64,000 nt of DNA from Yeosuana aromativorans (GTDB taxonomy: Bacteria; Bacteroidota; Bacteroidia; Flavobacteriales; Flavobacteriaceae): positions 1 to 64,000 of the forward strand of contig NZ_BMNR01000009.1 of NCBI RefSeq assembly GCF_014646655.1, written 5' to 3'. Shown here one piece after another: positions 36,373-45,514 of this stretch. Positions within the stretch are counted from its first letter, which is position 1. Every line of letters begins with the position of its first letter. The notes beneath the pieces were generated by a model. That model did no database searches, was not told the DNA's origin, and was given only the letters and a program-made list of their open reading frames with translations. Made by a program: the position numbers and the translations under genes.

Positions 36373-39300
36373 TTAATAGGTTAAATAGTTTAATTCCAAA
36401 ACGGTTGAATTATAGTTGAACAAGTTTTGTAAATAATTGAGTTCAATTGTTCTTGAATTTTCAAGCAGTTGCACATATTGAAGGAAATCAATCTCACCAT
36501 TTTTGAATGCTTTGGAGGCGGTCATGGTAAGTTCCTTTGCCAATCTTTTGCCTGTATTGGTATAATAATCAATGGCTTCTTTATATTTTTTTAAATCAGA
36601 ATACAGGCCATTGTATTTTGATTCAAGTTGAATTTTATAGTTTTCATATTCGTTCTCTTTTATCATGGTTTCGGTTTTGGCTGCATTTATTTTTGATTTG
36701 TTGGCACCAAACCAAAGTGGAATGGATAGTCCCGCTTGAAAACCTGAATAAGTTTTGGCATTTAAGCCGTTATTAGTTCCTTGGAAAACAGATACATTAA
36801 TGCCTGGTAAAAGCTGTTGGCGTTCTAATGACAAGGCTGTTTGTGAAAGTTCCTTTTCTGTTTCTAAATATTGTAATGCAGGATGCTCAGAAATATTCCA
36901 ATCGTTAAGTTGCAAAAGGGGTGAAGGCTGTTCAATGACCACGTATGTAGAATCAGATTGTAGCCATTGGTTCAAGGTCATGTAGGCTTTTTTGAGATTC
37001 TCTTTACTTTGTGACAAGAGTAATGATATATCCTTTTGTTTGCTCTCGGCCGTAAGTTTCTCAAGCAGATTGGTTTCGCCTACAGAATAGCGCTTTTGGG
37101 CCGCATTTGAAAACTGACTGTACAAACTGTCCAAATACCTATATTGTTTAACTACATGGATTCTGTATACCACATTGTAATAGGCTTGATAGACTTCTTT
37201 TTTCAAGATGCGTTCATTAACTGTATAGGCTTGAAGTGATAATTGAGTCTTTTGTTTTTCAGCTTTACGTTGGGTTCCATAAATTGTTGGAAATTTTATG
37301 GACTGGCTCAACCCGAACACTTTAAGCGGCTGCCCGTTTTCGGCCACATTGTTTTCGTCATAATGATAATAAACTTCTGTTTTATCAAAATTAAAAGCAC
37401 TTCCCACCAATTGTTTTGATTGATTGACTTTGTTGGCAGAAGCCTGCAATCCTTTGTTGTTTTCCAAAGCTATTTGAACGGCTTGGTCGGCTGTTATGTT
37501 TTTATTCTGAGAAATGCTTAAAAACGGCAACAGAATGAATGCAAAAAATGGTAATGCTTTATGTTTCATTTTAAGTTTTGGATACTTTTTTTTTCTGTCA
37601 AACATGGCATACAATATTGGTAAAACAATCAGGGTGAGGGCCGTTGCACTTATAAGACCTCCAACTACAACAGTAGCTAACGGCCGTTGAACTTCGGCTC
37701 CAGCTGATGTAGAAATGGCCATGGGCAAAAACCCAAGGGCAGCAGCAGCAGCAGTCAATAAAACAGGGCGTAATCGGTTATTGGTTCCCATAAGAATACG
37801 TTTGTTGATGTTTCTTATTCCGTGCGCCTTTAGTTCTTTAAATTCCTCAATGAGAACAATACCATTTAACACGGCAATACCAAACAAGGCAATAAAGCCA
37901 ACACCGGCCGAAATACTAAATGGTAATCCTCTAAAATAGAGTAGGAGTACACCTCCAATGGCTGAAAGTGGAATGGCACTGTAAATAATAAGGGCTTCTT
38001 TTACGGAATCAAAAGCAAAATACAAGAGGACAAATATTAAGACAAGTGCAATTGGCACCGCTACTTTTAATCGGGCAGAGGCTGTTCTAAGGTTTTCAAA
38101 CTGTCCACCATAGCTTACTGTATAACCCACGGGTAGTTTAACATCCCGATTGATGATCTCTTGAACATCATTGACCACCGATTCTAAATCACGATTCCTA
38201 ACATTAACGCCCACAACAATGCGTCGTTTTGTATTGTCTCTTGAAATCTTGGCAGGACCTTTAGTATAGCTAATGTCTGCAAATTCACTTAAGGGTAAAC
38301 TGTTTCCGTTTGGCAGTAAAACGGATGCCGTTTCAATGTTTTGAATATCCTTTCTGTGTTTTTCATCATACCTAACAACCAAATCAAATTGTTTTTCACC
38401 TTCAAACACAGTTCCTGCAGGCATGCCCGCAAATCCCATGGTGATAATCTTGTTGAGGTCTTCAATGTTCAGTCCATATTTGGCAATGTTTTTTCTGTTG
38501 TACTTTACAGTCATTTGAGGTAAACCAGCTGTTTTTTCAACAGATATGTCTGCAGCACCATCAACATGTTGAATGGCTTTTTGTACCTCCAGTGCTTTTT
38601 TATAGAGGATATCTAAATCTTCTCCAAAAATTTTGATGGCCAAATCGGCGCGAACACCAGTAATCAGCTCATTAAATCGCATTTCTATAGGCTGCGTGAA
38701 TTCATAATCAACGCCTGGTATTTCAGAAAGTGCTGCTTTAAATTTATCAGCTAGTTCATCTTTAGAATTGGCCGATACCCATTCGCTTTTAGGTTTTAGT
38801 TTTATGATTACATCGCTCTCTTCCATAGACATGGGATCTGTAGGAACTTCAGCTGCTCCAATACGGCTCACAACTTGCTTAACTTCAGGAAACGTTTTGA
38901 GAATCTTTTCCATGCGCGTTGTGGCTTCAACCGTTTTTGTTAATGAGGTTCCTGTTTTTAAAACCGGTTGAATTACAAAATCACCTTCATCTAAAGTTGG
39001 CACAAATTCCCCACCCATTTGGGAGTATAATAAGGCTGTGGCCAAAAGCAGGGAAACAGCAAGACCTAGAACGAGTTTCTTTTTGCGAAGTGCCCAAGAA
39101 ATTGTGGGTTGGTATTTTTCCTCAAGGAAGGCAATGAGCTTTGAAGAGAGTGTCTTTTTTTCTGTATTTGCAGGTTTAATAAATAGCGATGCCATTACAG
39201 GAATGTATGTGAAACAAAGCACCATGGCTCCAATGAGGGCAAAACAAAATACCAATGCCATCGGGCGGAACATTTTGCCCTCAACATTGACCAATGATAA

Positions 39301-40701
39301 AATAGGAATAAAAACAATGATAATGATAAGTTGGCCAAACACGGCCGATTTCATCATTTTTGTGGCTCCTTGATAGGTAATGTTATCAATTAAACCTTGT
39401 CGTTCATTTTTTGGAAGCGTTAATAATTTAGCCCTTTGGCTCGTAATTCTGTAGGCAATGAATTCAACAATAATCACGGCGCCGTCAATGATGATACCAA
39501 AGTCAATAGCTCCCAAGCTCATTAAATTGGCGTCCACACCAAAAATGTACATAAGCGATAAGGCAAACAATAAACATAATGGGATTACGGATGCTACAAC
39601 CAACCCAGAGCGGAGGTTTCCTAACAGAAGTACCACTACAAAAATAACAATCAAACAACCTAAAATTAAGTTTTCAGCAATGGTTGTGGTCGTTTTTGCA
39701 ATGAGTTCACTGCGTTCTAAGAATGGATTGATGCTAATGCCTGGAGGTAGTGATGACTGAATGTCTCGTACACGATCTTTTACAGCATTGATAACCGCAT
39801 TAGAGTTGGCATCTTTTAACATCATGACCTGGCCAAGTACTTTTTCGCCCTCACCATTGCCGGTGATGGCTCCAAAACGATTGGCTTTTCCAAACCCAAC
39901 AGTAGCAATATCCTTTACATAAACAGGGATATTGTTTCTGGTGGTAATTACAATGTTTTTAATATCGTCAAGAGTGGTAACAAGACCTTCTCCACGAATA
40001 AAATAACTTTCATTGAGTTTCTCAATATAACCTCCACCAGCAATACTATTGTTTTTTTTAATGGCATCAAAAGCATCAAAAACAGAAATATTCATGGCTC
40101 TCAAGCGCTCTGGATTTAAGGCTACTTCATATTGTTTTAAATAGCCACCCCAAGTATTTACTTCAACTACACCCGGTATTCCAGACAATTGCCGTTTTAC
40201 AATCCAGTCTTGTATGGTTCTAATATCAGTTAATGAGTATTGGTCCTTATATTTTGGGTCAACGTTTATGATGTATTGGTAAATTTCACCAAGACCTGTT
40301 GAGACAGGCCCCATAAAAGGCGAGCCAAAACCAGCAGGGATTTTCTCTTCGGCATTTTTTATTTTTTCAGCAATCAGCTGCCTAGGTAAATAAGTACCCA
40401 TATCATCATTAAAAACAACGGTCACTACGGATAATCCAAATTTTGAAACAGAACGAATATCTTTGACGCCCGGTAGGTTAGCCATTTCCAGTTCAACTGG
40501 ATAGGTCAAGAATTTTTCTACATCTTCTGTTGAAAGATTCCTGGAGGTTGTGATTACTTGAACCTGATTGTTTGTAACATCAGGCACAGCGCCAATCGGG
40601 ATGTTAGACAGTGAATAGATACCAAACCCAATAATACCAGCAGTAAAAAGTAAAACAATGAGTTTATGATGAATGCTATATTGAATAATTTTTTCTAACA
40701 T
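36373..40701 (-). CDS. HME-RND metal efflux pump fused to a TolC-like outer-membrane factor
   Basis: The 1442-residue protein is two components in one frame. Residues 1 to about 1040 are a complete CzcA/CusA-type RND pump with the usual 12 helices, including the GAIDFGIIIDGAVIIVE motif in helix 4. That DFG...DGA...VE pattern matches the HME1 (Zn/Co/Cd) class better than the Cu/Ag class. From Met1045 there is a signal-peptide-like hydrophobic stretch (LPFFAFILLPFLSIS) and then a TolC/CzcC-type protein (about 1065-1442) with paired long helices. Similar pump-channel fusions are known in Bacteroidota. How a chain spanning both membranes is processed is not obvious; cleavage at the internal signal-like segment is a reasonable guess. 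Two operator-like repeats lie upstream. Confidence 0.92.
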   Translation of the reverse strand: MLEKIIQYSIHHKLIVLLFTAGIIGFGIYSLSNIPIGAVPDVTNNQVQVITTSRNLSTEDVEKFLTYPVELEMANLPGVKDIRSVSKFGLSVVTVVFNDDMGTYLPRQLIAEKIKNAEEKIPAGFGSPFMGPVSTGLGEIYQYIINVDPKYKDQYSLTDIRTIQDWIVKRQLSGIPGVVEVNTWGGYLKQYEVALNPERLRAMNISVFDAFDAIKKNNSIAGGGYIEKLNESYFIRGEGLVTTLDDIKNIVITTRNNIPVYVKDIATVGFGKANRFGAITGNGEGEKVLGQVMMLKDANSNAVINAVKDRVRDIQSSLPPGISINPFLERSELIAKTTTTIAENLILGCLIVIFVVVLLLGNLRSGLVVASVIPLCLLFALSLMYIFGVDANLMSLGAIDFGIIIDGAVIIVEFIAYRITSQRAKLLTLPKNERQGLIDNITYQGATKMMKSAVFGQLIIIIVFIPILSLVNVEGKMFRPMALVFCFALIGAMVLCFTYIPVMASLFIKPANTEKKTLSSKLIAFLEEKYQPTISWALRKKKLVLGLAVSLLLATALLYSQMGGEFVPTLDEGDFVIQPVLKTGTSLTKTVEATTRMEKILKTFPEVKQVVSRIGAAEVPTDPMSMEESDVIIKLKPKSEWVSANSKDELADKFKAALSEIPGVDYEFTQPIEMRFNELITGVRADLAIKIFGEDLDILYKKALEVQKAIQHVDGAADISVEKTAGLPQMTVKYNRKNIAKYGLNIEDLNKIITMGFAGMPAGTVFEGEKQFDLVVRYDEKHRKDIQNIETASVLLPNGNSLPLSEFADISYTKGPAKISRDNTKRRIVVGVNVRNRDLESVVNDVQEIINRDVKLPVGYTVSYGGQFENLRTASARLKVAVPIALVLIFVLLYFAFDSVKEALIIYSAIPLSAIGGVLLLYFRGLPFSISAGVGFIALFGIAVLNGIVLIEEFKELKAHGIRNINKRILMGTNNRLRPVLLTAAAAALGFLPMAISTSAGAEVQRPLATVVVGGLISATALTLIVLPILYAMFDRKKKYPKLKMKHKALPFFAFILLPFLSISQNKNITADQAVQIALENNKGLQASANKVNQSKQLVGSAFNFDKTEVYYHYDENNVAENGQPLKVFGLSQSIKFPTIYGTQRKAEKQKTQLSLQAYTVNERILKKEVYQAYYNVVYRIHVVKQYRYLDSLYSQFSNAAQKRYSVGETNLLEKLTAESKQKDISLLLSQSKENLKKAYMTLNQWLQSDSTYVVIEQPSPLLQLNDWNISEHPALQYLETEKELSQTALSLERQQLLPGINVSVFQGTNNGLNAKTYSGFQAGLSIPLWFGANKSKINAAKTETMIKENEYENYKIQLESKYNGLYSDLKKYKEAIDYYTNTGKRLAKELTMTASKAFKNGEIDFLQYVQLLENSRTIELNYLQNLFNYNSTVLELNYLTY

Positions 40702-40766
40702 CTGAGCTGTTTTTTTTAATACAGCACAAATTTAAATGGCACAGATAAAATTAAACTAAGAGCTTC

Positions 40767-40784
40767 CTTAAGATTTGCTTAAAA
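40767..40784. promoter_or_regulatory. OmpR-type direct repeat upstream of the efflux pump
   Basis: CTTAAGATTTGCTTAAAA contains CTTAAG and CTTAAA with starts 11 bp apart, the spacing expected for a dimer of an OmpR/PhoB-type regulator. It is 66 bp upstream of the pump start codon on the minus strand. All 18 bases are identical to the site at 43,233 before the response-regulator gene. Confidence 0.65.
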
Positions 40785-40814
40785 CTGCCTGACTTATTGG
40801 GCTGGATTTAAACT

Positions 40815-40845
40815 AAAAAAGGTTCAGAATTTATCTGAACCTTTT
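40815..40845 (-). terminator. Terminator between the pump promoter and an upstream operator
   Basis: AAAAGGTTCAG pairs with CTGAACCTTTT around a 7-base loop. Read on the minus strand, six T residues follow. It would end a short transcript coming from the site at 40,939, or protect the pump promoter from read-through. Confidence 0.65.
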
Positions 40846-40938
40846 CCCAAACAAACCAAAAACTAAACAATCCATAAAATGGAATATAAACTGATGACAA
40901 ATAAAATTAAAGTTTTTTGAAAGCGGGTTGGTTTTTTC

Positions 40939-40956
40939 CTTAAGAGTTGCTTAAAA
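40939..40956. promoter_or_regulatory. Second OmpR-type direct repeat, in front of a short unit
   Basis: CTTAAGAGTTGCTTAAAA differs at one base from the sites at 40,767 and 43,233. It lies between two minus-strand terminators (40,815 and 40,984), so a promoter here would make only a transcript of roughly 100 bases. Confidence 0.55.
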
Positions 40957-40983
40957 TCATGTTGCAGATTAACTAATGGTAAT

Positions 40984-41013
40984 AAAAAAAGGTTCGGGAA
41001 CCACCCCGAACCT
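40984..41013 (-). terminator. Terminator of the kinase/regulator transcript
   Basis: GGTTCGGG pairs with CCCGAACC around a 6-base loop. On the minus strand seven T residues follow. It lies 112 bp beyond the kinase stop codon. The rest of the 40,702-41,124 gap holds the operators and the terminator already listed. Confidence 0.75.
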
Positions 41014-41124
41014 AACCAACCGTTTAAGAAAATTTATTAATTAGAAAATTAACTATTTCTTAAATTTGAATCAAAAATAGGAATTATTTTAAAATTATTG
41101 ATAATATATTTTCTTAATATTTGG

Positions 41125-42498
41125 TTAAAATGTAATAAAAAATGTTGATCCTTTACCCATATTGCTTTTGACTGTAATAGAGGCATTGATTGAATCTGCG
41201 GATTTTTGGGCAATTGAAAGCCCTAAACCATTTCCTGTAATCTCTTTATGCTCTAAGGCATCAGACCTAAAAAAATGATTAAAGATATTTGGTATGTCTT
41301 CTGTTTTAATACCTATACCTTCGTCTGTGATTTCACAAACAGACCCTGCTTCTGAATCATATAAGTTGATGTGAATTGTAGTTTTGTTTTTAGAATATTT
41401 AATAGCATTATTGATGATATTATCAAGAATGAGATTGGCATAATATTTTGGAACCAAAACATTACTAGTAAACGCATTTTTAAAGTCTACCGAAAGTTTT
41501 TTTGATTCTATACTAGTGCTGTGTTTTAATAAAATATCGTCAATAAGAGCTGGCAATAAAACACCTTCATCTTTATCTGGTTTACGTGATGAATCCAGTC
41601 TGGCCAAAAGCAAAAGCTGCTCAATGGTTTCGGTCATTTTATCAATTTCAGAAAGGCTGTACTTTATTTTGTCCTCGTATTCTTCACGGGTTCTTTGTTT
41701 TCTTATTAAAACTTCTAAAGTGCCTCTTAGTGAAGACAGCGGAGTACGTAATTCGTGAGAAGCGTCTGATGTGAATTGACGTTCTCTTTCCAGAGCATTT
41801 TCTATTCTCTGAAGCAGTTTATTGATTCCAGATGATAAATCATAAAGTTCGTCATGATTTGCCGGTAAATCCACGCGCTCGTTTAAATTGTTTTTGGTAA
41901 TTCGGTTAGTGGTTTTTGTAATGTTTTTAACGGGAATAATGCTTCGACCTGCCAAATATCTTGAAATGAAATACAGAACGGATAATAACAGCAAATACGA
42001 TATTATCAAAACATTTCTAAGTTTAATCAAAACCATTATGGATGGCTCTAATGACATAGCGGCCAGCAAATAGCCTTTTGTTTTACCATCACTTTGAATG
42101 GGTTTTTGAATTTGCCTGATAGCTTTGTCATTTAAATAGGTATTAAAGTGTGGACCAAATGTTTCAATATTTTTAAAGGGCAATTCGTTATTTTTAAGGT
42201 TGGGGGATTTATCCATCATGCGACCCTTAGCATCCATGATTTGAATAAAAACAGGATTTATTTGAACCTCTCTATGCTCAATTTCTTCCCATTCGGCTTT
42301 GTTTGTAAATTTAATGGTATCATGTGCCAGCTTTATTTCTCCAGCATGTTTTGAAGCTTCAAACGACAAATCTTTGTCAATGTTTTGATACATGGATTCT
42401 TTAACAACCAAGTACACAACAACAAAAATAATGGCCACTATTATAGAGGTGGCTATCATATAATGAAGGGCTATTCTGTTTCTAAAACTTAAATTCAT
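41125..42498 (-). CDS. Sensor histidine kinase of the metal-efflux system
   Basis: The 457-residue protein has an N-terminal membrane helix (about 13-35), a periplasmic domain, a second helix (about 160-182) and a HAMP region. A HisKA domain follows with His248 in SDASHELRTPLSSLRG, then a HATPase with DEGIGIKTEDIPNIF and GNGLGLSIA. This is the EnvZ/CusS-type layout. Its partner regulator lies 21 bp upstream in the same transcript. Position next to the HME-RND genes and shared operator repeats make metal sensing likely. The stop is followed by a clear terminator. Confidence 0.92.
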   Translation of the reverse strand: MNLSFRNRIALHYMIATSIIVAIIFVVVYLVVKESMYQNIDKDLSFEASKHAGEIKLAHDTIKFTNKAEWEEIEHREVQINPVFIQIMDAKGRMMDKSPNLKNNELPFKNIETFGPHFNTYLNDKAIRQIQKPIQSDGKTKGYLLAAMSLEPSIMVLIKLRNVLIISYLLLLSVLYFISRYLAGRSIIPVKNITKTTNRITKNNLNERVDLPANHDELYDLSSGINKLLQRIENALERERQFTSDASHELRTPLSSLRGTLEVLIRKQRTREEYEDKIKYSLSEIDKMTETIEQLLLLARLDSSRKPDKDEGVLLPALIDDILLKHSTSIESKKLSVDFKNAFTSNVLVPKYYANLILDNIINNAIKYSKNKTTIHINLYDSEAGSVCEITDEGIGIKTEDIPNIFNHFFRSDALEHKEITGNGLGLSIAQKSADSINASITVKSNMGKGSTFFITF

Positions 42499-42519
42499 CA
42501 GTTGCTTAAAAAGGTATTT

Positions 42520-43188
42520 TTAGAGCTCACTGGCCATATAACCAATGCCTCTTATTGTTTGAATATAATTTGTACTGGTTGAGAGCTTGAGCTTTTTTCT
42601 CAGCGCATTGATGTATACGTCAATGACACTTGTATTGTAATCAAAGTGAATGTCCCAAACGTTTTTTATAATTTGAGAGCGTTTGCAAACGCTGTCTTTA
42701 TGTCTCATTAAATATTCCAGTAAGGCAAATTCTTTTTGGGTTAAAGAGATTTCTTCAGAACCTCTAAACACTTTGTGACTATTGGTATTGAGGGTAATGT
42801 CTCCAAGTGTAAATATGGCATGTTCACCAGATTTTGGCCTTAATTGTACTTTGATGCGCTCTAACAGTTCATCAAAATGGAATGGTTTTTTTATATAGTC
42901 ATTGGCTCCAGATTGAAGCCCAAAAATGGTTTCATCAACGGTGTCTTTTGCGGTGAGAAATATAATGGGGGTTTCAGTAAACTTTTTCCTGAATTGGTTG
43001 CAAATTTCAATACCGCTCATTCCTGGTAACATCCAGTCCAATAGCAATAAATCATAATCACCAGATAAGGCAAGCTCTAACCCGTTTTTGCCATTTTCTG
43101 CAACATCAACGACGTATGATTCTTCCTCTAATCCTTGTTTGAGAAAGTTTGAAATACCGGGCTCATCCTCAACTATTAATAGTCTCAT
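42520..43188 (-). CDS. OmpR/CusR-family response regulator
   Basis: The 222-residue protein (from ATG at 43,188) has a receiver domain with Asp51 in LLLLDWMLPGMSG and conserved Lys in KKPFHFDELLERI. The C-terminal winged helix of the OmpR type (about 125-222) has SLTQKEFALLEYLMRHKD and a RGIGYMA end. The open frame reaches back nine residues to 43,215, but the ATG giving MRLLIVEDEPG is the standard start. It should bind the three CTTAAG-N5-CTTAAA sites, controlling itself and the efflux genes. It is cotranscribed with the kinase. Confidence 0.93.
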   Translation of the reverse strand: MRLLIVEDEPGISNFLKQGLEEESYVVDVAENGKNGLELALSGDYDLLLLDWMLPGMSGIEICNQFRKKFTETPIIFLTAKDTVDETIFGLQSGANDYIKKPFHFDELLERIKVQLRPKSGEHAIFTLGDITLNTNSHKVFRGSEEISLTQKEFALLEYLMRHKDSVCKRSQIIKNVWDIHFDYNTSVIDVYINALRKKLKLSTSTNYIQTIRGIGYMASEL

Positions 43189-43232
43189 TCTGCAAAATTT
43201 ATTTTTTAATTTCAAATATTCACTAAAGCAGC

Positions 43233-43250
43233 CTTAAGATTTGCTTAAAA
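43233..43250. promoter_or_regulatory. OmpR-type direct repeat upstream of the response regulator
   Basis: CTTAAGATTTGCTTAAAA is identical over 18 bases to the site at 40,767. It starts 45 bp upstream of the regulator's ATG and supports autoregulation. Confidence 0.65.
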
Positions 43251-43268
43251 GTTTTAATAGGTAACAAT

Positions 43269-43304
43269 AAAAAAGTCTGAGAATATATAAAATCCCAGAC
43301 TTTT
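43269..43304 (-). terminator. Terminator after the small lipoprotein gene
   Basis: AAAAGTCTGAGA pairs with TCCCAGACTTTT (one mismatch) and a T tract follows on the minus strand. It separates the lipoprotein gene at 43,485 from the regulator promoter. Confidence 0.6.
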
Positions 43305-43484
43305 ATGCTATTAATAAATTCAAATAATATTCTGATAAACGTTATTAGGAAAACCAAATCCTTTTTTAACTTCAGAAAAAATATGTTAGTGGTTTAATTC
43401 ATCAATCATGAAATGAAACAACAGGGCAATATTAATAATTAGAAAAAAAAGGTTTTATGATAAATATCATGAAATTGAAAAAAC

Positions 43485-43943
43485 CTATTCAATTCTTTCA
43501 TAATTTTCAGCGTAAATGGGATTGCCTTCTTCATCTATTTGTACTTGTGAAAACTTGTTTTGGTTCAATTTTAACTCAAAAACAAATCTTTTTTGCTCTT
43601 TTATGGCTTTGTTCATGGATTTTGAGCCAAAATCAAGAATTTCTGTTAATGAATCTTCTTTTATAAAATAATCACCATAACCAAACCAATCAACAGAATC
43701 GGCCTCTTTGTATCGGCTCCACATAACTTTTGATTTTGTGTAAATTTTTATTTGTTTGTACTCGTCAGACGCTTTGATGGTATCAACAATCTGGTTGTCC
43801 TTGTAATTGTAATAGCTCGCTAATTTCCAAACGCCATTCATGGTTAGTTCCTCAGAATTGGTTTTCATGTTCACATCTGAATCAGAATTGTTTTTGCATG
43901 AAGTCAAGCACATCAAACACAAAATAAATAATATGGATTTCAT
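43485..43943 (-). CDS. Small lipoprotein of unknown function
   Basis: The 152-residue protein has a lipoprotein signal (LMCLTSCKNN). The mature part begins LTMNGVWKLASYYNYKDNQIVD and continues as alternating strands with many aromatic and charged residues (VMWSRYKEADSVDWFGYGDYF), recalling lipocalin-like small lipoproteins of Bacteroidota. No catalytic residues are evident. It is a single gene between the two-component promoter and trxB, transcribed leftward and ended by the hairpin at 43,269. Confidence 0.7.
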   Translation of the reverse strand: MKSILFILCLMCLTSCKNNSDSDVNMKTNSEELTMNGVWKLASYYNYKDNQIVDTIKASDEYKQIKIYTKSKVMWSRYKEADSVDWFGYGDYFIKEDSLTEILDFGSKSMNKAIKEQKRFVFELKLNQNKFSQVQIDEEGNPIYAENYERIE

Positions 43944-44109
43944 AATCTGTTTAGTTTTAGAATTGTTTGTATTCTAATTTACAAAAAAAAACATCCAATA
44001 GCTAAATGGATTTTTTGCTAATTAGGTATTTGTGATAACTTTTAATAATTATGATGTAAGTTTTATTGCAAAAATTCTACTTTTGTTTCAGTTAAAATTA
44101 ATTAGGATT

Positions 44110-45090
44110 ATGTCAGAAAGTATTGAAAAAGTAAAATGCTTGATTATTGGTTCAGGGCCAGCAGGATACACGGCTGCTATTTATGCGGCAAGAGCCAACA
44201 TGAAACCAGTTTTGTACCAAGGAATGCAACCCGGCGGACAATTGACTACCACAAATGAAGTTGAAAATTTTCCAGGATACCCACAAGGCATTACAGGGCC
44301 AGAAATGATGATTGAGCTACAAAAACAAGCAGAACGTTTTGAGGCAGATATTCGTGATGGTTGGATTACGAAGGTTGATTTTTCTGGTGATGTCCATAAA
44401 GTCTGGGTTAATGATGTTAAGGAAATCCACTGTGATACAGTCATTATTTCTACTGGTGCGTCAGCTAAATATTTAGGAATAGATTCCGAACAAAAATATC
44501 TGAAACTAGGTGGAGGCGTTTCTGCCTGTGCCGTTTGTGACGGGTTCTTTTACAGAAATCAGGAAGTAGTGATTGTAGGTGCCGGAGACTCAGCATGTGA
44601 AGAGGCACACTATCTGTCTAAACTTTGTAAAAAAGTGACCATGTTGGTAAGAAGAGACGAGTTCAGGGCTTCTAAAATCATGGCTGACAGAGTCATGAAT
44701 ACAGAAAACATAGAGATTTTGTTCAATACGGAAACCGATGAGGTTTTGGGTGACGGACAAGTAGTAACTGGTGTCAGAGTGTTCAATAACAAGACCAATG
44801 AGAAACATGAAATTCCGGCCACTGGATTTTTTGTGGCCATTGGACATAAACCAAATACGGATATTTTTAAAGAGTATTTAAAATTGGATGAAACGGGATA
44901 CATCATTAATGTGCCAGGTACCTCTAAAACCAATGTTGAAGGCGTTTTTGTTTCAGGTGATGCGGCCGACCATGTTTACAGACAGGCAGTAACTGCGGCT
45001 GGCACAGGCTGTATGGCGGCGTTGGATGCGGAGCGTTATTTAGCAGCAAAAGATTCAACGTTTGAAATATCAACTTCAACGTATAATTAA
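44110..45090 (+). CDS. trxB: Thioredoxin reductase
   Basis: The 326-residue protein has the FAD-binding GSGPAGYTAAIYAARA motif at the N-terminus, the redox-active Cys140-Ala-Val-Cys143-Asp motif, an NADPH-binding GAGDSACEEA motif, and the terminal FVSGDAAD...RQAVTAAGTGCMAALDAERYL FAD contact. Length and motifs fit bacterial low-Mr TrxB, which reduces thioredoxin with NADPH in the cytoplasm. The frame reaches back to 44,032, but the ATG at 44,110 (MSESIEKVK) gives the family's normal N-terminus. A strong terminator follows. It is a chromosomal housekeeping gene and so marks the core genome here. Confidence 0.96.
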   Translation: MSESIEKVKCLIIGSGPAGYTAAIYAARANMKPVLYQGMQPGGQLTTTNEVENFPGYPQGITGPEMMIELQKQAERFEADIRDGWITKVDFSGDVHKVWVNDVKEIHCDTVIISTGASAKYLGIDSEQKYLKLGGGVSACAVCDGFFYRNQEVVIVGAGDSACEEAHYLSKLCKKVTMLVRRDEFRASKIMADRVMNTENIEILFNTETDEVLGDGQVVTGVRVFNNKTNEKHEIPATGFFVAIGHKPNTDIFKEYLKLDETGYIINVPGTSKTNVEGVFVSGDAADHVYRQAVTAAGTGCMAALDAERYLAAKDSTFEISTSTYN

Positions 45091-45106
45091 TAATAAGTAT
45101 TTATAA

Positions 45107-45147
45107 TATACAAGCCAAAACAGCAATGTTTTGGCTTGTATATTTTT
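45107..45147 (+). terminator. Terminator of trxB
   Basis: A perfect 15-bp stem (TATACAAGCCAAAAC with GTTTTGGCTTGTATA) with a 6-base loop is followed by TTTTT. Confidence 0.85.
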
Positions 45148-45190
45148 GTAATTATAGTAAAAAGTGTTTTCTTTGAACCCCAAAATAAAA

Positions 45191-45265
45191 CGGGATGTGG
45201 CGCAGTCCGGTTAGCGTACACGGCTGGGGGCCGTGTGGTCGCAGGTTCAAATCCTGTCATCCCGA
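45191..45265 (+). tRNA. tRNA-Pro (anticodon GGG)
   Basis: Acceptor arms CGGGATG and CATCCCG pair perfectly. The anticodon arm is CACGG-CTGGGGG-CCGTG, giving anticodon GGG for proline, and the T arm is GCAGG-TTCAAAT-CCTGT. Discriminator base A precedes no encoded CCA. The 3' end faces an integrase gene 250 bp away, the usual layout at an integrated element. Confidence 0.95.
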
Positions 45266-45289
45266 CAAAACAGTATATCAATCTAAATC

Positions 45290-45323
45290 AAAAACCTGTT
45301 AATTGTATGATTTACAGGTTTTT
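45290..45323 (+). terminator. Terminator of tRNA-Pro
   Basis: AAAAACCTGT pairs with ACAGGTTTTT around an AT-rich loop. A related hairpin follows the degenerate tRNA-Pro end at 34,746. Between here and the integrase start at 45,515 no gene is seen. Confidence 0.65.
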
Positions 45324-45514
45324 GAGTTTTTAACAGTTTCAAAAGAAAACAAAAAATTATGTTAAAAAAGTCAACAATTCGGATAACAAAATTAATTTTC
45401 GAAATGTGTTGACCGAATTGTAAAAATCCATCGGTTGGTCAGAATAATAAATGTATCTTTAAAGTGACTTGGCTTTCGTCTGGTAATAAAAAGTATTAAC
45501 TAAAAGACGAAATC

